Shown: positions 6,563-13,168 of the stretch, in pieces
How positions within the stretch are numbered: the stretch's first letter is position 1
Layout of the letters: each line of letters starts with the position of its first letter
From: CAYLOC01 sp964385195
GTDB taxonomy: Bacteria > Actinomycetota > Actinomycetes > Propionibacteriales > Nocardioidaceae
NCBI GenBank assembly: GCA_964385195.1
Contig: CAYLOC010000077.1
Span: forward strand, 1 to 13,168
DNA length: 13,168 bases
Direction: 5' to 3'
Translations under genes and position numbers: made by a program
The notes under the pieces: generated by a model
What the model was told of the DNA's origin: nothing
The model's database searches: none
What the model saw: the letters and a program-made list of their open reading frames with translations, nothing else

Positions 6563-6641
6563 GGGGATGGGAGCCTCGGACTCAACCGGCCACGCCAGGA
6601 TGGGTGAAGCCAGGATGGGTGAACTGTGCCGTGATGGGTGA
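6563..6641. repeat. Short direct repeats (GATGGGTGA) between the lipoprotein and kgd genes
   Basis: The 15-base unit GCCAGGATGGGTGAA occurs twice in exact tandem (6594-6608 and 6609-6623). Its core GATGGGTGA recurs at 6633-6641, and a diverged copy GATGGGAG lies at 6566-6573. All lie in the divergent intergenic region (6549-6711) upstream of kgd. They could be binding sites for a regulator or a small slipped-strand duplication. Confidence 0.75.
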
Positions 6642-6690
6642 TGTGCGCACCGCCACACCACGCGAGGGTGTCCTCGGTGCAATCCGGGGG

Positions 6691-6711
6691 CGATGGAGGC
6701 TAGCCTTGGTC
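6691..6711 (+). promoter_or_regulatory. Start region of kgd: TAGCCT and GGAGG upstream of the ATG
   Basis: GGAGG (6695-6699) is 12 bases before the ATG at 6712, which is long for a ribosome site. TAGCCT (6701-6706) lies five bases before the ATG and could be a -10 for a leaderless transcript, which is common in actinobacteria. No good -35 is visible. Which reading is right cannot be decided from sequence. Confidence 0.3.
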
Positions 6712-9700
6712 ATGTCCCATCGAAGTGACGCAGCGGAAGAGGCGAAGAGGGCCGTGTCCCAGTCCCCGCAGGAGAGCTCGGTCGCCGAGTTCGGACCGAA
6801 CGAGTGGCTGGTCGAGGAGAAGTACCAGCAGTACCTCAACGACCCAGGGTCGGTGGGAGAGGAGTGGCGTGCCCTGTTCCACGGTCGGGACCGTGGCGGG
6901 GCCGACGGCACCTCCCACCAGGCTCCGCCCGCGGAGAAGTCCGGCCCGCCGACGACTCCCGGCGAGAGTGCCACCGGCGAGAGCAAGGCCAAGCAGGAGC
7001 CCGTCGGGAAGAGCGCAGGTACGGCGAAGCCGGTGCCGAAGGAGCCGAGCGCCGATGCCGGTTCCACCGGCGAGGAGGGACCGGCCTACGTGCCGCTGCG
7101 CGGCGCGTCGGCCCGCACGGTGTCGAACATGGACTCCAGCCTCACGATGCCGACCGCAACCAGCGTCCGGTCGGTCCCGGTGAAACTGCTCATCGACAAC
7201 CGGATCGTGATCAACAACCACCTCAAGCGGGCACGCGGCGGGAAGGTCTCGTTCACCCACATCATCGGTTACGCGCTGACCAAGGCGCTGGCGTCGATGC
7301 CGGAGATGAACTACGGCTTCGAGGTCCGGGACGGCAAGCCCACGCTGGTGCAGCCCGCACACGTGAACCTCGGCCTGGCCATCGACATGGAGAAGGCCAA
7401 CGGGCAGCGACAGCTGCTGGTGCCGTCGATCAAGGCCGCTGAGCAGATGGAGTTCGCGGCGTTCTGGACCGCGTATGAAGACGTCGTACGGCGGGCCCGC
7501 GACGGCAAGCTCACCGTCGCGGACTTCCAGGGAACCTCCATCACGCTGACCAACCCCGGCACGCTCGGCACCAGCCACTCCGTGCCGCGGCTGATGAACG
7601 GCCAGGGCTGCATCATCGGTGTCGGGGCGATGGAGTACCCGGCGGAGTTCCAGGGGGCGTCGGTCGAGACCATCGCACGTAACGCCGTCAGCAAGGTGAT
7701 GACCCTCACCTCGACCTACGACCACCGGATCATCCAGGGCGCGGTGTCGGGTGAGTTCCTGCGCCGCATCCACCAGCTGCTGCTCGGCGAGGACGAGTTC
7801 TACGACGAGATCTTCCGTGCGCTGCGCATCCCGTACGAGCCGGTGCGGTGGGCACCGGACATCTCCGCCAGCCACGACGACGAGATCAGCAAGCAGGCAC
7901 GGGTCCTGGAGATGATCCGCGCCTACCGGGTGCGCGGTCACATCATGGCCGACACCGACCCGCTGGAGTACAAGCAGCGCCGGCACCCGGACCTCGACAT
8001 CGCCAGCCACGGGCTGACGTTGTGGGACCTGGAGCGGGAGTTCGCCACCGGCTCCTTCGGCCCCAAGCGGTTCATGAAGCTGCGGCAGATCCTCGGGATC
8101 CTGCGGGACTCCTACTGCCGGACCACCGGGATCGAGTACATGCACATCCAGGACCCGGAGCAGCGCCGGTGGATCCAGCAGCGGGTGGAGCAGCCCTACG
8201 GCAAGCCGCCGCGGGAGGAGCAGCTCCGCATCCTGCACAAGCTGAACCAGGCCGAGGCGTTCGAGACGTTCTTGCAGACCAAGTTCGTCGGACAGAAACG
8301 GTTCAGCCTCGAAGGCGGCGAGACGACGGTCCCGCTCATCGACGAGATCTGTGAGATGGCTGCCGACGCCGGCCTGGACGAGGTCACGATCGGGATGGCC
8401 CACCGCGGACGGCTGAACGTCCTCGCCAACATCGTCGGCAAGAGCTATGCCCAGATCTTCCGCGAGTTCGAGGGCAACATCGACCCCCGGACCGTCCAGG
8501 GGTCCGGTGACGTGAAGTACCACCTCGGCGCCGAGGGCGCGTTCGAGGCTGGTTCCGGAGCGAAGATCAAGGTGTCGGTCGCCGCGAACCCCTCCCATCT
8601 CGAGGCCGTCGACCCGGTGCTGGAGGGCATCGTCCGCGCCAAGCAGGACCTGCTCGACCGCGGCGCGGAGTACCCCGTGCTGCCGATGCTCATCCACGGC
8701 GACGCGGCGTTCGCGGGCCAGGGGGTGGTCGCGGAGACGCTGAACCTCTCCCAGCTGCGGGGCTACCGCACCGGCGGCACGGTTCACGTGGTCGTGAACA
8801 ACCAGGTGGGCTTCACCACCTCGCCCTCCTCGTCGCGGTCCTCGCTGTACTCCACCGACGCCGCGCGGATGGTGCAGGCCCCGATCTTCCACGTCAACGG
8901 CGACGACCCGGAAGCGTGCATCCGGGTCGCCCGGCTCGCGTTCGAGTACCGCCAGGCGTTCAACAAAGACGTCGTCATCGACCTCGTGTGCTACCGGCGC
9001 CGGGGACACAACGAGGGTGACGACCCGTCGTACACCCAGCCGCTGATGTATGACCTCATCGAGCGCAAGCGCAGCGTCCGCAAGCTCTACACCGAGGCGC
9101 TGGTCGGGCGCGGCGACATCACCTTGGAAGAGGCCGAGAGCGCGCTGAAGGACTACCAGCACCGCCTGGAGGGAGCGTTCTCGGAGGTGCGGGAGGCCAA
9201 GAGCCAGCCGGAGCCGTACTCGACCGTCCCGGCGTACCCCGAGAAGGAGTCCGCCAGCGGCAGCGCGGAGACGGCGGTCAGCCAGGAGATGCTCAAGCGC
9301 ATCGCGGACGCGCACCTGAGCCGACCCGAGGGGTTCACCGTCCACCAGAAGGTCTGGCCGCAGCTGCAGCGCCGCGCGGCCTCGATGACCGAGGGCCCGA
9401 TCGACTGGGGTACAGCGGAGATCCTCGCGTTCGGCTCGCTCCTGCTGCAGGGGCGGCCGGTGCGGCTGTCGGGGCAGGACACCCGGCGCGGGACGTTCGT
9501 GTCGCGGTTCGCCACGATCATCGACCGGCACAACGCCTCGGAGTGGACCCCGCTGGCGAACCTGTCGGAGGACCAGGCCCGGTTCTACGCCTACGACTCG
9601 CTGCTGTCGGAGTACGCCGCGATGGGCTTCGAGTACGGCTACTCCGTCGCCCGGCCGGAGGCGCTGACGCTGTGGGAGGCCCAGTTCGGCGACTTCGCCA

Positions 9701-10425
9701 ACGGCGCGCAGACCGTCATCGATGAGTTCGTCTCCTCCGGGGAGGCGAAGTGGGGTCAGCAGTCCGGCGTGGTGCTGCTGCTCCCGCACGGGTACGAGGG
9801 ACAGGGCCCGGACCACTCCTCGGCCCGCATCGAGCGGTTCCTCACCCTGGCCGCGGACAACGCGTTCACCGCGGCGCAGCCGTCCACCCCGGCCAGCTAC
9901 TTCCACCTGCTGCGGCAGCACTCACTCGGCAGTACCCACCGCCCGCTGATCGTGTTCACCCCCAAGTCGATGCTGCGGCGCAAGGACGCCGCGTCGGCCC
10001 CGGAGGACTTCACCTCCGGCCACTTCCGTCCGGTGATCGGGGACCACCATCCCAACCCGGCCGACGTGGACACGCTGATCCTCTGCTCGGGGCGGTTGAC
10101 GTGGGACCTGCTCGCGGAGCGGAAGCGTCTGGAGGATGCCGGTACCCGGTTCGCGGTGGCCCGACTGGAGCAGCTGTACCCGCGCCCGGTGGAGGAGCTC
10201 CAGGCGGAGATGGCGACGTACCCGAACCTCCGCGAGGTGCGGTGGGTGCAAGACGAGCCGGAGAACATGGGGCCGTGGCCGCACCTGAAGCTGAACCTGG
10301 CACCGGAGCTGACCGACCTCCCGTTCACGCTGGTCTCCCGTCCGGCCTCGGCGGCACCGTCGGTCGGGCAGATGTCGGTACACAAGGAGCAGCACAAGAC
10401 GCTGCTGCAGCAGGCCTTCGCCTAG
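6712..10425 (+). CDS. kgd: Multifunctional 2-oxoglutarate decarboxylase / dehydrogenase E1-E2 fusion
   Basis: A 1237-residue cytoplasmic, thiamine-diphosphate-dependent enzyme of the actinobacterial Kgd/SucA/OdhA family. It acts as the E1 component, with an acyltransferase (E2o-like) domain, in oxidative decarboxylation of 2-oxoglutarate in the TCA cycle; it can also release succinic semialdehyde or carboligate with glyoxylate. An N-terminal helix (NEWLVEEKY, 30-38) is followed by a flexible Pro/Gly/Lys-rich linker (about 60-125) and no lipoyl domain. The E2-like catalytic domain (about 128-370) has H338 in YDHRIIQG. The E1 domain follows, with GMAHRGRLN (H564), GDAAFAGQG (663-671), NNQVGFTT (696-703) and RRRGHNEGDDP. 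Length matches mycobacterial homologues (about 1230). In relatives GarA/OdhI inhibits this enzyme. GTG 6754 is an alternative start. A small acidic protein gene follows after 10 bases. Confidence 0.96.
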   Translation: MSHRSDAAEEAKRAVSQSPQESSVAEFGPNEWLVEEKYQQYLNDPGSVGEEWRALFHGRDRGGADGTSHQAPPAEKSGPPTTPGESATGESKAKQEPVGKSAGTAKPVPKEPSADAGSTGEEGPAYVPLRGASARTVSNMDSSLTMPTATSVRSVPVKLLIDNRIVINNHLKRARGGKVSFTHIIGYALTKALASMPEMNYGFEVRDGKPTLVQPAHVNLGLAIDMEKANGQRQLLVPSIKAAEQMEFAAFWTAYEDVVRRARDGKLTVADFQGTSITLTNPGTLGTSHSVPRLMNGQGCIIGVGAMEYPAEFQGASVETIARNAVSKVMTLTSTYDHRIIQGAVSGEFLRRIHQLLLGEDEFYDEIFRALRIPYEPVRWAPDISASHDDEISKQARVLEMIRAYRVRGHIMADTDPLEYKQRRHPDLDIASHGLTLWDLEREFATGSFGPKRFMKLRQILGILRDSYCRTTGIEYMHIQDPEQRRWIQQRVEQPYGKPPREEQLRILHKLNQAEAFETFLQTKFVGQKRFSLEGGETTVPLIDEICEMAADAGLDEVTIGMAHRGRLNVLANIVGKSYAQIFREFEGNIDPRTVQGSGDVKYHLGAEGAFEAGSGAKIKVSVAANPSHLEAVDPVLEGIVRAKQDLLDRGAEYPVLPMLIHGDAAFAGQGVVAETLNLSQLRGYRTGGTVHVVVNNQVGFTTSPSSSRSSLYSTDAARMVQAPIFHVNGDDPEACIRVARLAFEYRQAFNKDVVIDLVCYRRRGHNEGDDPSYTQPLMYDLIERKRSVRKLYTEALVGRGDITLEEAESALKDYQHRLEGAFSEVREAKSQPEPYSTVPAYPEKESASGSAETAVSQEMLKRIADAHLSRPEGFTVHQKVWPQLQRRAASMTEGPIDWGTAEILAFGSLLLQGRPVRLSGQDTRRGTFVSRFATIIDRHNASEWTPLANLSEDQARFYAYDSLLSEYAAMGFEYGYSVARPEALTLWEAQFGDFANGAQTVIDEFVSSGEAKWGQQSGVVLLLPHGYEGQGPDHSSARIERFLTLAADNAFTAAQPSTPASYFHLLRQHSLGSTHRPLIVFTPKSMLRRKDAASAPEDFTSGHFRPVIGDHHPNPADVDTLILCSGRLTWDLLAERKRLEDAGTRFAVARLEQLYPRPVEELQAEMATYPNLREVRWVQDEPENMGPWPHLKLNLAPELTDLPFTLVSRPASAAPSVGQMSVHKEQHKTLLQQAFA

Positions 10426-10435
10426 GGCGTCGGGG

Positions 10436-10615
10436 ATGTACTTCACCGACCGCGGGATCGAGGAGCTGACCGATCGCCGGGGCGAGGACGAGGTGACGCT
10501 GGCCTGGATCGCCGAGCGCTTCCAGGAGTTCGTCGACCTCAACCCGGAGTTCGAGGTGCCGGTCGAACGGCTCGCCACCTGGCTTGCCCGCCTCGACGAC
10601 CTCGACGACGACTGA
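10436..10615 (+). CDS. Small acidic protein downstream of kgd (DUF6104-like)
   Basis: A 59-residue protein starting MYFTDRGIEEL and ending in an Asp-rich tail (LDDLDDD). It is rich in Glu and Asp, with aromatic residues in TLAWIAERFQEFVDLNP (21-37), and has no signal peptide or membrane segment, so it should be a soluble cytoplasmic protein. I recall near-identical small proteins (annotated DUF6104) in Streptomyces and other actinobacteria; that identification is from memory. It begins 10 bases after the kgd stop, in the same direction, so it is very probably co-transcribed and may bind or modulate the dehydrogenase. No experimental function is known to me. GGGG immediately before the ATG is a poor ribosome site, which fits translation by coupling to kgd. 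Confidence 0.85.
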   Translation: MYFTDRGIEELTDRRGEDEVTLAWIAERFQEFVDLNPEFEVPVERLATWLARLDDLDDD

Positions 10616-10629
10616 GCAGTCTCTGCGAC

Positions 10630-10669
10630 CGAACGGTTCGTACAATTCACACGTGTTGCGTTGTACACT
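10630..10669. promoter_or_regulatory. Palindrome-rich promoter/operator of the toxin-antitoxin genes
   Basis: Three palindromes crowd this stretch: CGAACGGTTCG (10630-10640), GTACAA with TTGTAC (10640-10645 and 10661-10666), and between the latter the perfect ACACGTGT (10649-10656). The right arm overlaps TACACT (10664-10669), a plausible -10 lying seven bases before GTG 10676, which fits a leaderless antitoxin transcript. Overlap of an inverted repeat with the -10 fits autorepression by the antitoxin-toxin complex, as is known for Phd-type systems. No clear -35 is seen. Confidence 0.5.
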
Positions 10670-10675
10670 TTGGGT

Positions 10676-10939
10676 GTGGATGTGGCGGTGAGCACGTTGC
10701 GTAGCGAATTGGCGAGTTGGATCCAGCGAGTCCGGGACGGCGAGGAAGTCGTGGTCACAGATCGCGGTGTCCCGGTCGCTCGGCTGGTGTCGGTGGACAG
10801 TGCCTCGCTGATCGAGCGACTCACGCGTGACGGCGTGCTGGGTCGTCCGCGACGTACGGAGCGACCAACGGCTCACGGTGCGAGGCGGGCGCAGGGGCAG
10901 GGGTCGATATCGGACCTGGTCGGCGAACAGCGCCGCTGA
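10676..10939 (+). CDS. Antitoxin, Phd/YefM family
   Basis: An 87-residue antitoxin. The N-terminal Phd-type DNA-binding and dimerisation domain is recognisable in STLRSELASWIQRVRDGEEVVVTDRG followed by PVARLV (roughly residues 6-41). The C-terminal part is charged and ends in SDLVGEQRR, a tail typical of Phd/VapB partners of PIN toxins, which wraps around the toxin. It would both neutralise the toxin and repress the shared promoter. The start is uncertain among in-frame GTG codons at 10676, 10682 and 10688; 10676 is chosen because of the -10-like TACACT just upstream. The toxin starts 18 bases after the stop. Confidence 0.87.
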   Translation: MDVAVSTLRSELASWIQRVRDGEEVVVTDRGVPVARLVSVDSASLIERLTRDGVLGRPRRTERPTAHGARRAQGQGSISDLVGEQRR

Positions 10940-10957
10940 CCCGAAGTTGCGCTCACC

Positions 10958-11380
10958 GTGGCGATCGCCTACTTCGACAGCAGCGCCTACGTCAAGCTCG
11001 TGGTCGATGAGCCCGGCAGCGACTTGGCCGCAGCACTGTGGGACGGATGCGACACCGCGGTCGCCAGTCGGCTCGCTTATCCGGAGGTCCGCGCCGCACT
11101 GGCCGCCGCGGCTCGCGGTCGCCGGCTGTCCTCCGCAGACCTCCGGCGGGCCGAGTCGGGCTGGGAAGAGTACTGGGCTGCCACGCGCCCCGTCGAAATG
11201 ACAGCGGTGGTCGGCGCCCAGGCTGGGGAGATGGCTGCCGCCCACGGCCTGCGAGGTGCCGACGCCGTCCATCTGGCCAGCGCGCTCGCAGTGGGCCCTG
11301 CGTTCTTACTGTTTGCCGTCTGGGACCAGCGGCTGCGTGCGGGCGCGCGAGCGGTCGGGATCCAGACGGTGCCGTCGTAG
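10958..11380 (+). CDS. Toxin, VapC-like PIN-domain ribonuclease
   Basis: A 140-residue PIN-domain protein, expected to be a Mg-dependent endoribonuclease that cuts tRNA or rRNA when free of its antitoxin. The acidic active-site residues are present: D7 (YFDSSAYVK), E43 (YPEVRAAL), D102 (GADAVHLASAL) and D123 (VWDQRL). Length is typical for the family. The start is GTG, 18 bases after the antitoxin stop, with no strong ribosome site, which is consistent with co-translation at a lower level. The TAG stop is immediately next to the stop of the convergent oxidoreductase gene, with no intergenic base. All catalytic residues are intact, so the module looks functional. Confidence 0.9.
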   Translation: MAIAYFDSSAYVKLVVDEPGSDLAAALWDGCDTAVASRLAYPEVRAALAAAARGRRLSSADLRRAESGWEEYWAATRPVEMTAVVGAQAGEMAAAHGLRGADAVHLASALAVGPAFLLFAVWDQRLRAGARAVGIQTVPS

Positions 11381-12352
11381 CTACACCGTGAGGACGATCT
11401 TGCCGAAGACGTCACCATCGTGCATCGCGGCGAACCCGTCGGCGGCCTGCGACAGCGGGAGCACCCGGTCCAGGAGCGGGCGTACGCCGGCGAGGTCGAG
11501 GAACTGGGTCAGCTGCTGCAGCTCCTGACGGGTGCCCATGGTCGAGCCCTGGACCCGCAGCTGGAGGAAGAACACCCGGTTCAGCTCGGCGTTGTCCGGA
11601 GCGGGGCCGGAGGTGGCCCCGCAGATGACCAGGGTGCCGCCGGGCCGCAGCGACTTCACCGAGTGGCTCCAGGTGGCCGCACCCACGGTCTCCATCACCG
11701 CGTCGACCCGGTGCGGCAGCCGGGCGCCGCTCTCCAGCGCCTCGTGCGCGCCCAGCTCCCGGGCTCGCTGACGCTTGTGCTCGCTGCGGCTGGTGACGAA
11801 CACCCGCAGCCCTGCGGCCCGCGCAAGGACGATCAGCGCAGTCGCGACGCCTCCCCCCGCCCCCTGGACCAAGACGCTGTCCCCGGGCCGCAACCGGCTC
11901 TGGGTGAACAGCATCCGGTAGGCGGTGAGCCAGGCGGTCGGCAGGCAGGCGGCCTCCTCGAAGGACAGCGAGGGCGGCTTCGGAACCAGGTTCCGCCGGG
12001 GTACGGCGACCCGCTCGGCGAACGTTCCCTGGTAGCGCTCGGACAGCAGCGAGCGCTTGGGGTCCAGCGTCTCATCGTCGCGCCAGGCCGGGTCGCTGAT
12101 GACCGAGTGCACCACGACCTCGTTGCCGTCCTCGTCGACCCCGGCGGCGTCGCAGCCGAGGATCATCGGCAGCCGGTCCGCCGGGAGGCCGACACCGGCC
12201 AGTGACCACAGGTCGTGACGGTTCAGCGCCGTGGCCCGGACGGTGACCGTGGTCCAGCTGCCCTCCGGGGTCTCCGGCTCGGGCCGCTCCCCCAGGCTCA
12301 GGGCGGACAGCGGGTCGTCACGGTCGGTCGTGGCAGCGTAGACGGCAAACAC
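11381..12352 (-). CDS. Medium-chain NADPH:quinone oxidoreductase-like / zinc-binding-dehydrogenase family protein
   Basis: A 323-residue MDR-superfamily enzyme. The GroES-like N-terminal domain (about 1-125) contains ALNRHDLW and ILGCDAAG. The Rossmann domain (about 126-290) has VLVQGAGGGVATAL (160-173) and then TSRSEHKRQRA, where Arg/Lys after the second strand suggests NADPH. The cysteine cluster for structural zinc and the usual catalytic zinc ligands are missing, so it is probably a quinone or enone reductase rather than an alcohol dehydrogenase. The start GTG lies 24 bases after the sodX stop on the same strand, so the two are probably co-transcribed, which suggests a role in redox stress. 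Substrate unknown. Confidence 0.9.
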   Translation of the reverse strand: MFAVYAATTDRDDPLSALSLGERPEPETPEGSWTTVTVRATALNRHDLWSLAGVGLPADRLPMILGCDAAGVDEDGNEVVVHSVISDPAWRDDETLDPKRSLLSERYQGTFAERVAVPRRNLVPKPPSLSFEEAACLPTAWLTAYRMLFTQSRLRPGDSVLVQGAGGGVATALIVLARAAGLRVFVTSRSEHKRQRARELGAHEALESGARLPHRVDAVMETVGAATWSHSVKSLRPGGTLVICGATSGPAPDNAELNRVFFLQLRVQGSTMGTRQELQQLTQFLDLAGVRPLLDRVLPLSQAADGFAAMHDGDVFGKIVLTV

Positions 12353-12376
12353 ACGCCCAGCGTAGGACTCGGCACT

Positions 12377-12679
12377 CTAGCGACGCCGCCAGGGCCACAG
12401 GCGGCACAGCACCCGGGCCAGCACGTCCGCGTCCGGCACCGCGCCCACCAGCCAGGAGTCCACACCCTCATCGGGGTTGTCACGCTCCACCCACCACCCG
12501 CCATCGACCTGTCCTGTGACGCGTTTGACCGAGGTCGGACGGTCCGGGAGGCGGACCACCGCCAGCATCCCCGGTCGTGGCCGCGCGCCGTACCGAAGCA
12601 GCAGCCGGTCACCGTCGTACAGGGTCGGCTCCATGGAACGTCCCCGGACCACTGCCATCCCGAATCGTGGGCTCCCCAC
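12377..12679 (-). CDS. sodX: Nickel-type superoxide dismutase maturation protease (signal peptidase S26 family)
   Basis: A 100-residue S26-type peptidase that removes the N-terminal leader of SodN so that the nickel-binding His1 is exposed. The serine nucleophile is S15 in GRSMEPTL and the general-base lysine is K52 in SVKRV. It lacks the transmembrane anchor of ordinary signal peptidases, so it should act in the cytoplasm. The C-terminal end is short and basic (WPWRRR). The start is GTG 12679 with GGAGG upstream; ATG 12658 (MAVVRGRS) is an in-frame alternative. It is divergent from sodN, its substrate, across 77 bases, and followed by the oxidoreductase gene. The catalytic motifs and the neighbouring sodN make the assignment firm. 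Confidence 0.93.
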   Translation of the reverse strand: MGSPRFGMAVVRGRSMEPTLYDGDRLLLRYGARPRPGMLAVVRLPDRPTSVKRVTGQVDGGWWVERDNPDEGVDSWLVGAVPDADVLARVLCRLWPWRRR

Positions 12680-12756
12680 CCGTCTAACCTCCGCCTCGAA
12701 GGGGTACTGTCAAAGCGTAGGACGGTCCTTCCGAGCCAACAGAAAGGATGCTTGTG
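12680..12756. promoter_or_regulatory. sodX-sodN divergent intergenic region
   Basis: These 77 bases must carry both promoters. A perfect TTGACA sits on the minus strand (12713-12708), but the nearest -10-like TTAGAC (12687-12682) is 20 bases away. On the plus strand TAGGAC (12718-12723) is a weak -10 candidate. An 11-base palindrome AGGACGGTCCT (12719-12729) lies in the sodN leader. AAAGGA (12743-12748) is a well-spaced ribosome site for ATG 12757. No TTGCAA-type Nur box was seen. Confidence 0.4.
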
Positions 12757-13158
12757 ATGCTGACTCGACTCTTCGCCAAGACGATCGACGTCTCCGCGCA
12801 CTGTGACCTGCCGTGTGGGGTGTACGACCCGGCCCAGGCACGAATCGAGGCGCAGTCGGTCAAGGCGATCATCGAGAAGATGGCCGGGAACGACGACCCG
12901 GAGTTCCGGACACGTGCGCTGATCATCAAAGAACAGCGCTCTGAGCTGGTCAAGCACCACCTGTGGGTCCTGTGGACCGACTACTTCAAGCCGCCGCACT
13001 TCGAGAAGTACCCGCAGCTGCACACCCTGGTCAACGAGGCGACCAAGCTCGCCGGCGCTGCCGGGACGAAGGGGACCAGCGACGTCGCCAAGGCCGATGA
13101 GCTGCTGGCGAAGATCGACGAGATCGCCACGATCTTCGACGAGACCAAGAAGGGCTGA
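12757..13158 (+). CDS. sodN: Nickel superoxide dismutase precursor
   Basis: A 133-residue precursor of nickel superoxide dismutase, a cytoplasmic homohexamer that converts superoxide to oxygen and hydrogen peroxide. A 14-residue leader (MLTRLFAKTIDVSA) is followed by the nickel hook HCDLPCGVY: His1, Cys2 and Cys6 bind Ni, and Tyr9 lies in the active site. The mature chain is 119 residues, compared with about 117 in Streptomyces, and includes KHHLWVLWTDYFKPPHFEK, the family's conserved helix. ATG 12757 is chosen over ATG 12748 because AAAGGA lies eight bases upstream of it, and the 14-residue leader then matches Streptomyces SodN. The processing enzyme SodX is divergently encoded next door. 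All Ni ligands are intact. Confidence 0.97.
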   Translation: MLTRLFAKTIDVSAHCDLPCGVYDPAQARIEAQSVKAIIEKMAGNDDPEFRTRALIIKEQRSELVKHHLWVLWTDYFKPPHFEKYPQLHTLVNEATKLAGAAGTKGTSDVAKADELLAKIDEIATIFDETKKG

Positions 13159-13168
13159 GTCCCAGGGT

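Noticed and set aside
6594..6641. CRISPR array or transposon end
   Set aside because: The repeats are only 9-15 bases, without regular spacers, inverted ends or a transposase gene nearby.
6700..9921. A 1073-codon open frame on the minus strand
   Set aside because: It is exactly antisense to kgd, whose protein matches a known family throughout. Long antisense frames are expected in high-GC DNA with strong third-position bias, and the translation shows no domain.
12748..12756. Upstream ATG for sodN
   Set aside because: Its first base is part of the ribosome site AAAGGA. The second ATG gives correct spacing and the 14-residue leader known for SodN.

Overview
The window is high-GC chromosomal DNA from an actinobacterium. 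The main evidence is a full-length Kgd/SucA-type fused 2-oxoglutarate decarboxylase/dehydrogenase, a small acidic protein directly behind it of a kind I recall in that place in actinobacteria, a nickel superoxide dismutase (SodN) with its SodX peptidase, a LytR-CpsA-Psr (LCP) wall ligase, and frequent GTG starts. I cannot name a genus from sequence alone; a Nocardioides-like member of the Propionibacteriales is a guess. The gene set is mostly core metabolism and stress response. The only accessory-looking element is a Phd/VapC-type toxin-antitoxin pair. I see no insertion sequence, prophage, CRISPR array or integron, and no gene-free stretch longer than 300 bases.

Layout. 1-958 (minus): a single-domain response regulator followed after 9 bases by the 5' part of argS, which leaves the window. 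1055-1126 (plus): tRNA-Arg(CCG), divergent from argS. 1160-3033 (minus): a NarL-type two-component pair, the kinase gene overlapping the regulator gene by ATGA. 3154-4946 (plus): an FtsX-type ABC permease and its ATPase, divergent from the two-component pair across a short region holding a 20-bp dyad; this looks like a sensor-transporter module. 4930-6548 (minus): a lipoprotein of unknown function and an LCP-family protein, coupled by a GTGA overlap. The LCP gene runs tail to tail into the ATPase gene with 17 bases shared. 6712-10615 (plus): kgd and the 59-residue protein. 10676-11380 (plus): antitoxin and PIN toxin, with a palindrome-rich promoter. 11381-12679 (minus): sodX and a medium-chain NADPH:quinone oxidoreductase-like gene. 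12757-13158 (plus): sodN, divergent from sodX.

How the genes fit together. The argS/tRNA-Arg corner is translation. The 1160-4946 block is probably a regulated efflux or stress module, with its substrate unknown. The lipoprotein/LCP pair acts at the cell envelope. kgd serves the TCA cycle at the 2-oxoglutarate node. The right end is oxidative-stress defence.

The most unusual observation is in argS. The class I HIGH-type signature (HxGG or HxGH in most ArgS) reads Thr-Leu-Ala-Ser, although the flanking residues are intact. Other points worth a second look are the interleaved tRNA/response-regulator promoters, the GATGGGTGA repeats before kgd, the nested palindromes at the toxin-antitoxin promoter, and the uncharacterised lipoprotein coupled to the LCP enzyme. 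I did not find a clearly new multi-gene system.
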